Shown here: positions 59,661-64,000 of the stretch, one piece after another
Position numbering within the stretch: the stretch's first letter is position 1
Layout of the letters: each line of letters starts with the position of its first letter
From: Maledivibacter halophilus
Lineage (GTDB): Bacteria > Bacillota > Clostridia > Peptostreptococcales > Caminicellaceae
Direction: 5' to 3'
NCBI RefSeq assembly: GCF_900167445.1
Contig: NZ_FUZT01000010.1
Coordinates: 96,506 to 160,505, forward strand
DNA length: 64,000 bases
Made by a program: the position numbers and the translations under genes
Notes under the pieces: generated by a model
What the model was told of the DNA's origin: nothing
Seen by the model: only the letters and a program-made list of their open reading frames with translations
Databases searched by the model: none

Positions 59661-59849
59661 TCATCTTTTCTTATTGATTTCATTCAATAATTCATCACAA
59701 TTCACATTATATATTTCACAAGCATTACCAATGCTCTTAAACAATGCTCCACCTCAACCAAAACATCTTATGCCAAATTCTTTAAATATCTTTTCTATTT
59801 CTTTATTCTCTATTAAAACATCGTATATAATATCTTCTTTTGAAAACAT
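59661..59849 (-). CDS. DUF1858-type redox selenoprotein (Cys29-x-x-Sec32)
   Basis: A 62-aa protein seen only when TGA at 59754-59756 is read as selenocysteine. MFSKEDIIYDVLIENKEIEK leads to FKEFGIRCFG-U-GGALFKSIGNACEIYNVNCDELL and ends NEINKKR. The pattern (E)xFxxxGxxCxGC...GxACxxxxxDxDxLLxxIN is that of the DUF1858 domain linked to hybrid-cluster proteins, with the second Cys replaced by Sec (CFGU). GGAGAGAT precedes the ATG. A perfect hairpin follows the TGA by 18 nt. Function presumably a redox-active selenyl-sulfide. It lies 80 nt upstream of the csoR-like gene. Confidence 0.87.
59721..59756 (-). promoter_or_regulatory. Candidate bacterial SECIS of the DUF1858 gene
   Basis: TGA, 18 nt, then AGCATT-GGT-AATGCT (59735 down to 59721), a perfect 6-bp stem with a GGU loop, the loop trinucleotide found in well-known bacterial SECIS elements. 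Confidence 0.82.
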
Positions 59850-59872
59850 ATTTTATCTCTCCTTCAACTCTT

Positions 59873-59896
59873 TATCCCCTTAGGGGGGTGGGGTAT
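59873..59896 (-). promoter_or_regulatory. Candidate CsoR-family operator
   Basis: Minus strand ATACCCCACCCCCCTAAGGGG then ATA: C- and G-tracts flanked by A/T, as in CsoR/RcnR-family sites. It lies 24 bp before the start of the selenoprotein-csoR operon in otherwise AT-rich DNA. Confidence 0.6.
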
Positions 59897-59994
59897 TTAT
59901 GCTATTTTATACTTTTTGTTAATAGCCTGTCAATAGAAAAATAAATTTTTCCAAAATTTTTATTTTATAAACAAAGAAGAGCACTAAACGTGCT

Positions 59995-60234
59995 CTAAAA
60001 CGCTTGACTAACTCCCCAGAACCTAGCTTCTTCAATAGATATATAATTCTTTAAATCTGTATTCTTGGCTTTTTCATCTATATTAATATCAACTCCATAA
60101 AATTTGGCTTCTTCTAATAAGAGATCCTGTGCAATATCTATTTTCTTTATATTATCTTTATTATTTATACATGTAATTCCAATAATTACTATGAGAAAAA
60201 TTACTAAAACCATATCTTTATTTATTTTTATCAA
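59995..60234 (-). CDS. Small membrane-anchored protein with an internal repeat
   Basis: A 79-aa protein with an N-terminal anchor (MVLVIFLIVIIGITCI) and an exterior part containing two similar motifs, LLLEEAKFYGVDI and ISIEEARFWGVSQ. No family recognised. The ribosome site is weak (AGGTTGATTTTTTG). The internal duplication argues for a real protein. Confidence 0.6.
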   Translation of the reverse strand: MIKINKDMVLVIFLIVIIGITCINNKDNIKKIDIAQDLLLEEAKFYGVDINIDEKAKNTDLKNYISIEEARFWGVSQAF

Positions 60235-60292
60235 AAAATCAACCTTCTTTCATCGTATATTATATATTAATTACAGAGTTTTAATTATATTA

Positions 60293-60778
60293 TTATAGAT
60301 TATCTGGTTCCTTTGAAAAATAAATTCTCTCACTATTTTCTTTGGTATGTCCGATTTCTTTTTGTATTTCACTTATTTTACCTAAAATAATTTGTGTTTC
60401 TATTTTAGGAACATTATAATATAGAAATAAATCTTCAAATTGCTTAATAGTTTTATTAAGCTCAGAGCTTATAGCAACAAATGAGTTAATATTTTTACTA
60501 TTAATTGCACTCTTAAATTGCTCTAAATCTATTTTAATAATGTCAATTACATGGGATTCCTTTGTAAATTCTTTCATAGGCAGAGGGTATGGCTTAATCC
60601 GCTCTAGAAAATATTTGCCCTTTTTGTTAATGTTATATACATATGCTAATTCATATCCCTTTATATCAAACTTAACATAACACATCTTTCCGTTTATTTG
60701 TTCAACCTTAGCTCCTAGTTGAATAAGCTTCATATCATGTTGACTTGCTTCTGAATTAATATAACTATACTTTCTCAT
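60293..60778 (-). CDS. Conserved-looking soluble protein, unknown
   Basis: A 161-aa protein. The first half has a beta-rich pattern (AKVEQINGKMCYVKFDIKGYELAYVYNINKKGKYFLERIKPYPLP) and the second half is helical (FKSAINSKNINSFVAISSELNKTIKQFEDLF). GGGGGTGC precedes the ATG. It is not assigned to a family here. It ends near the start of the next small gene and precedes a composite repeat. Confidence 0.65.
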   Translation of the reverse strand: MRKYSYINSEASQHDMKLIQLGAKVEQINGKMCYVKFDIKGYELAYVYNINKKGKYFLERIKPYPLPMKEFTKESHVIDIIKIDLEQFKSAINSKNINSFVAISSELNKTIKQFEDLFLYYNVPKIETQIILGKISEIQKEIGHTKENSERIYFSKEPDNL

Positions 60779-60891
60779 AATAGCACCCCCAAGTTTTTAA
60801 TTAAATCAGTAAAATGGATAAAGAAAAGTCTCTTAGTAAAACCTTTAAAAATTGTCTTTTCTTGAAACATATATGAAAAATGATATTTATC

Positions 60892-61089
60892 TGATCAAAT
60901 TACATAATTACCTTCAGCAAAACCTATCTACTATATATATAGATTTCCCATAGTAAAATTTAATTTATACGTATCAAAATATCCAGCATTTCTAAGGATT
61001 TTTGAGATGTATAAATTAACTATTTTACTGGAATATCTATAGCTTTATAATCTGCTGAAGTATACTAAATACATTATGCAATTTCCTCA
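60892..61089 (-). repeat. Composite repeat G: family 1 with a nested family 2 element
   Basis: Outer ends TGATCAAATTACATAATTACCTTCAGC and TTATGCAATTTCCTCA belong to family 1. Inside, about 60939-61042, AGATTTCCCATAGTAAAATT and the inverted 34-bp family 2 end (61009-61042) form a second element. The outer end stops 1 bp before the stop codon of the transporter at 61091. Confidence 0.75.
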
Positions 61090-61090
61090 T

Positions 61091-62365
61091 CTATATATAA
61101 AATATCATTAAATATATAGTAGAAATAATTATTGAAATTACCATTAAAGGAAATCCAACCTTCATATAATTCACAAAGCTTAATTTATGACCTTGTTTTT
61201 GAAGCATTCCACCCACAATAACATTGGCTGAAGCTCCAACTAAGGTTCCATTTCCTCCTAAACATGCTCCCAAGGCCAAAGCCCACCATAGTGGCGTAAC
61301 CTTTATTGCTGAAATAGCTGCAAGATTTTTTATAAGTGGTATCATTGTGGCAACAAAAGGAATATTATCTAAAAATGAAGACGCTATTGCTGAGAGCCAT
61401 AATATTAGCATGGTAGTCATAACTAAATCTCCTTTTGTAAAATCTACCAACTTTTCAGCTAAAAGTTTTATGACTCCAACTTCTTCTAACGATCCTACCA
61501 ATACAAACAATCCTATAAAAAAGAATATAGTAGTCCATTCTATTTCAATTAGGACTTCTTCAGGGTCTATTTTACTAATTAATAATAGAAAAGTTCCTCC
61601 AAATAATGCAACAGTCGCTGATTCTAAGCCAATAAATTGATGTATTGCAAAGCCTATTATTGTTAGACCTAAAACTATTAAACTTTTAACCAACAATAAT
61701 CTGTCTTTAATTGTTTTAGTTTCATCAAGATCAAAAACTTTTCTTTTATTTTCTTCATTAACTTTTAATGAGCTTTTATAAATAACTTTAAGCAATAATA
61801 TAGTAATTATAAAAATTACTAAAACCACGGGAGCCAAATTTATAATAAAATCCATAAATCCCAGTCCCGTTGCTCCTCCAATCATAATATTAGGCGGGTC
61901 ACCAATTAATGTGGCTGTTCCCCCAATATTGGCAGATAATATTTCTGGAATAAGAAATGGTATAGGATTCATTTCTAAAGTATCTGTAATTACAAATGTA
62001 ACTGGAGCAATAAGTAAAATCGTTGTAACATTATCAAGAAGCGCTGAGGAAATTGCCGTTATTACTGTAAAAGATACTATTATCCTCCAAGGCTCTCCCT
62101 TTGCTATTTTGGCAGTCTTAATAGCCACATATTGAAATATTCCTGTTCTCTTCAATATATTAACTATCATCATCATTCCAATTAGCAAACCTATCGTATT
62201 GAAATCAATTATCCCAAAGGCATGCTCTTGTGATATGACTTGAAAAACAATCATAAGAACTGCTCCAAATATAGCTATGGCAGTTCTATTAATTTTTTCA
62301 GAAATTATTGCTGTATAAGTTAGAGAAAAAATCATAATAGCTATAAGTAAATGGTTGTGTATCAT
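61091..62365 (-). CDS. ArsB/NhaD-type ion transporter
   Basis: A 424-aa membrane protein with 11-12 helices of the ion-transporter superfamily (ArsB, NhaD, P-protein). Conserved parts are NTIGLLIGMMMIVNILKRTGIF, SALLDNVTTILLIAPVTF, NIGGTATLIGDPPNIMIG and the mirrored ASSFLDNIPFVATMIP with GGNGTLVGASANVIVGG. It may export Na+ or an oxyanion. ATG 62365 is preferred over 62374, which lies too close to GGAGA. Not linked to the arsR operon at 27 kb. Confidence 0.88.
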   Translation of the reverse strand: MIHNHLLIAIMIFSLTYTAIISEKINRTAIAIFGAVLMIVFQVISQEHAFGIIDFNTIGLLIGMMMIVNILKRTGIFQYVAIKTAKIAKGEPWRIIVSFTVITAISSALLDNVTTILLIAPVTFVITDTLEMNPIPFLIPEILSANIGGTATLIGDPPNIMIGGATGLGFMDFIINLAPVVLVIFIITILLLKVIYKSSLKVNEENKRKVFDLDETKTIKDRLLLVKSLIVLGLTIIGFAIHQFIGLESATVALFGGTFLLLISKIDPEEVLIEIEWTTIFFFIGLFVLVGSLEEVGVIKLLAEKLVDFTKGDLVMTTMLILWLSAIASSFLDNIPFVATMIPLIKNLAAISAIKVTPLWWALALGACLGGNGTLVGASANVIVGGMLQKQGHKLSFVNYMKVGFPLMVISIIISTIYLMIFYI

Positions 62366-62478
62366 TTTCTTCATCTCCTATCGTATTTTTTACATAACTA
62401 CTATACTCTTCTAAAATATAATTTCAAGTACTATTTTAATTTTTAACATTCTTTTAACATATATGGATAACCAATCTT

Positions 62479-62550
62479 AAAACTTAATTTATACATCCTA
62501 AAAATATCGATGATTCTACGATTTTTTCATGTATAAATTTACCTTTTTAT
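62479..62550. repeat. Diverged family 2-like fragment
   Basis: AACTTAATTTATACATCCTAAAAA faces TTTTTTCATGTATAAATTTACC across about 25 bp. It is part of a 453-bp gene-free region that otherwise holds only the repeats listed next. Confidence 0.45.
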
Positions 62551-62643
62551 TTTGTTTCAATATATGAATTTAAAATTAAAAGTAATAAAATAGCCTAGCT
62601 TAAAATATATTAGTAATACGAATAAAAATGTGAAACTTTAATA

Positions 62644-62750
62644 CTATAGATATTCCAATAAAACAGTTAATTTATACCTATCAAAAATCTCCAGAAACAT
62701 TGGATATTTTGATATACATAAATTAAGTTTTGCTATGGAAAATCTATACA
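62644..62750 (+). repeat. Family 2 element, full copy
   Basis: CTATAGATATTCCAATAAAA then CAGTTAATTTATAC at the left and a partial inverted copy, ATACATAAATTAAGTTTTGC then TATGGAAAATCTATA, at the right. The left arm equals the 34-bp sequence at 27774, 45222 and 61009 in reverse. Confidence 0.7.
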
Positions 62751-62794
62751 TATAGTAGTTAGTTTTCACAAGAAGTAATTATGCAATTTCCTCA
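62751..62794 (+). repeat. Family 1 right end (copy H)
   Basis: ATAGTAGTTAGTTTTCACAA then GAAGTAATTATGCAATTTCCTCA repeats the right end of copies E and F. It directly follows a family 2 element and ends 24 bp before the rhodanese gene. Confidence 0.7.
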
Positions 62795-62818
62795 AATATA
62801 TTTTAAAGAGGTGATCTA

Positions 62819-63262
62819 ATGTTAAGAGTTCTGATAATTAAGAGAAAACATCTATACATAGCACTAGCAATTTTAATAATTCTGATAATTGGTATTATGT
62901 TACTAACATTTATGACAAACTCCAATGAAACTTTTTCAGAAACATTAAAATATGCATATAAAAATATTTCTCCTGAGCAGGCTCAAGTACTGATAAGCAA
63001 TAATAAAAACTTGACTGTGTTAGATGTAAGAAGCGAAAGAGAATTTTTAGATGGACATTTACCTAATGCAATTTTAATGCCTTATAAATTAGCTAAGAAA
63101 AACTATTCCAGTTTACTGGAAAGAAAAAAAAAATATTTAGTTTACTGTGATACAGGAAAGGAAAGTACAAAAATAGCTAAAATCCTATCTTCTAATGGCT
63201 ATCCCCAAGTTTATGTCCTTGCTGGAGGGATTGAAAAATGGAGCTATGATTTAACTAGATAA
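62819..63262 (+). CDS. Membrane-anchored rhodanese-like protein
   Basis: A 147-aa protein with one N-terminal membrane helix (about 12-31) and an external rhodanese domain (about 48-145): LTVLDVRSEREFLDGHLPNAILMPY and the active-site loop YCDTGKEST with its persulfide-forming Cys. Ends VYVLAGGIEKWSYDL. It could handle sulfane sulfur at the cell surface. AGAGGTGAT precedes the ATG. Monocistronic. Confidence 0.9.
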   Translation: MLRVLIIKRKHLYIALAILIILIIGIMLLTFMTNSNETFSETLKYAYKNISPEQAQVLISNNKNLTVLDVRSEREFLDGHLPNAILMPYKLAKKNYSSLLERKKKYLVYCDTGKESTKIAKILSSNGYPQVYVLAGGIEKWSYDLTR

Positions 63263-63340
63263 GGAGTTAAAAACATCTGATGAACCTTTGTAATTATAAC
63301 TTCTATGAAATTGTTAAAAAATAGATTGCTTTACATAATG

Positions 63341-63372
63341 AAAGCACACCTTTATTAGGTGTGCTTTATTTC
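63341..63372 (+). terminator. Terminator of the rhodanese gene
   Basis: AAAGCACACC (63341-63350) and GGTGTGCTTT (63358-63367) form a perfect 10-bp stem, then ATTTCTT. Confidence 0.85.
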
Positions 63373-63418
63373 TTGAAATGGTCTCTACTAAATTCTAGAT
63401 TTCTTATGCTTGAAATTT

Positions 63419-64000
63419 TCAGTTCATTGGTGGAACTGTTGGTTTCATTGGAAATACAGCATTTCCAGTCTTAGAGTCTATATGAAGGAGCCAATATCCA
63501 TAATCTCCTTTTTCTGGTTCCCTATCTTCAAGGGGATACCAAGATATAAAGCCTGTCATACCTTGGCAGGGTTGATCTGTAGCTACATATCTTCCAGGTA
63601 CTCCATAGACATAATATTTAACTTCCATATCCTTATCATAAGCCACTCCAAAAATATAGTGTCCATATTTATTCATTAAATTATAGCAATTATTCATGTA
63701 ATAAACATAGGGATTATTGGCATAAATACTTAATATATAACCAAAAAACGGAAGAAAACCTCTATAGATGCTTTGCCTATCATAATTCATTTTCCACCAT
63801 TTATAGCCTTCAATATTTTTCTCAAAAGGCTCCACTTTTTCATGATACTTTAATATATCCTTTACATATTTATAAACCATCTTATGATATTTTTTGTAAT
63901 GAATTTCTGTTCTTTTGCTAAATTGATTTTTATCATGTTTTTTACTTTTATCTTTCTTCTCAGGCTTTATTTCCTCTTTCTTCTGAGGCTTTATTTCCTC
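63419..64000 (-). CDS. Tyr/Trp-rich protein, C-terminal part (runs off window)
   Basis: The frame is open from the right edge to 63419, so the internal ATG at 63880 is probably not the start. The N-terminal visible part is a charged repeat (EEIKPQKK, EEIKPEKK) followed by a Lys-rich linker. The globular C-terminus is rich in Tyr, Trp and Gly (YDRQSIYRGFLPFFGYILSIY, NLMNKYGHYIFGVAYDKDMEVKYYVYGVPG) and ends VFPMKPTVPPMN. I do not recognise the family; a surface or spore-associated role would be a guess. Confidence 0.75.
   Translation of the reverse strand, partial: EEIKPQKKEEIKPEKKDKSKKHDKNQFSKRTEIHYKKYHKMVYKYVKDILKYHEKVEPFEKNIEGYKWWKMNYDRQSIYRGFLPFFGYILSIYANNPYVYYMNNCYNLMNKYGHYIFGVAYDKDMEVKYYVYGVPGRYVATDQPCQGMTGFISWYPLEDREPEKGDYGYWLLHIDSKTGNAVFPMKPTVPPMN

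Noticed and set aside
59644..59883. 79-aa plus-strand ORF opposite the DUF1858 gene
   Set aside because: It mirrors the real minus-strand coding frame and has no ribosome site or family resemblance.
59873..59896. G/C-tract as an intrinsic terminator
   Set aside because: It lies just upstream of an operon start with no T-run and in the typical operator position.
32849..64000. Other in-frame TGA codons hinting at a UGA-Trp genetic code
   Set aside because: All other genes use TGA as a normal stop and TGG for Trp; only three sites with adjacent hairpins read through.

Overview
The window comes from a low-GC, AT-rich anaerobic Firmicute of the Clostridia. It shows AGGAGG-type ribosome sites, GTG and TTG starts, a YhcN-type sporulation lipoprotein, a two-subunit 2-oxoacid:ferredoxin oxidoreductase and several amino-acid enzymes (aminotransferase, racemase, cysteine desulfidase family, Orn/Lys/Arg decarboxylase). 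An affinity near Tissierellales-type amino-acid fermenters is a guess. No rRNA, tRNA, CRISPR array, prophage or transposase was seen.

Layout. 0.2-2.1 kb: fluoride riboswitch, cation/proton antiporter and CBS protein. 2.9-8.1 kb: a diguanylate cyclase, then an FMN riboswitch and ribD-ribE-ribBA-ribH. 8.1-12.3 kb: racemase, aminotransferase and an OadA-type carboxyltransferase divergent from an Lrp regulator. 12.3-15.2 kb: copA-copZ behind a CsoR-type operator. 15.3-16 kb: yjdF riboswitch and yjdF. 16-21 kb: HD-GYP protein and a Met-rich two-component system. 21-25.8 kb: a cysteine-desulfidase-family gene with a sigma-54 promoter and its likely activator. 27-28 kb: an arsR/thioredoxin operon with a decayed permease. 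30-32.7 kb: korAB. 32.8-36.4 kb: a secreted subtilisin and an RRNPP-type regulator with a 46-aa candidate signal peptide. 36.7-43.8 kb: glutamine synthetase/Lrp, plsC, RNase HI, decarboxylase. 44-55.3 kb: one long sugar-alcohol operon (LevR-type activator, PTS IIA-IIB-IIC, polyol dehydrogenase, DeoC, RpiB, split transketolase, AraL- and AraM-like genes) behind a sigma-54 promoter. 55.7-64 kb: M20 peptidase, SLH protein, CsoR operon, ion transporter, rhodanese.

The strongest unusual signal is a set of three genes with an in-frame TGA at or beside a redox or metal-binding Cys: copA (14830-14832), a thioredoxin-fold protein (27870-27872) and a DUF1858-type protein (59754-59756). Each TGA is followed, after exactly 18 nt, by a perfect 6-7 bp hairpin with a 3-4 nt loop starting with G, which fits a bacterial SECIS. 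I read all three as selenoproteins. Two of these genes would otherwise be called as broken and the third split in two.

The second theme is small interspersed repeats. Family 1 (TGAG-AAATTGCATAA ends, 161 bp when complete) has eight copies or remnants; families 2 and 3 are smaller hairpin-like elements, sometimes nested in or beside family 1. Several lie directly against stop codons or promoters. Four metabolic units carry recognisable RNA or sigma-54 control, and two CsoR-type operators link copper handling to the DUF1858 selenoprotein operon.
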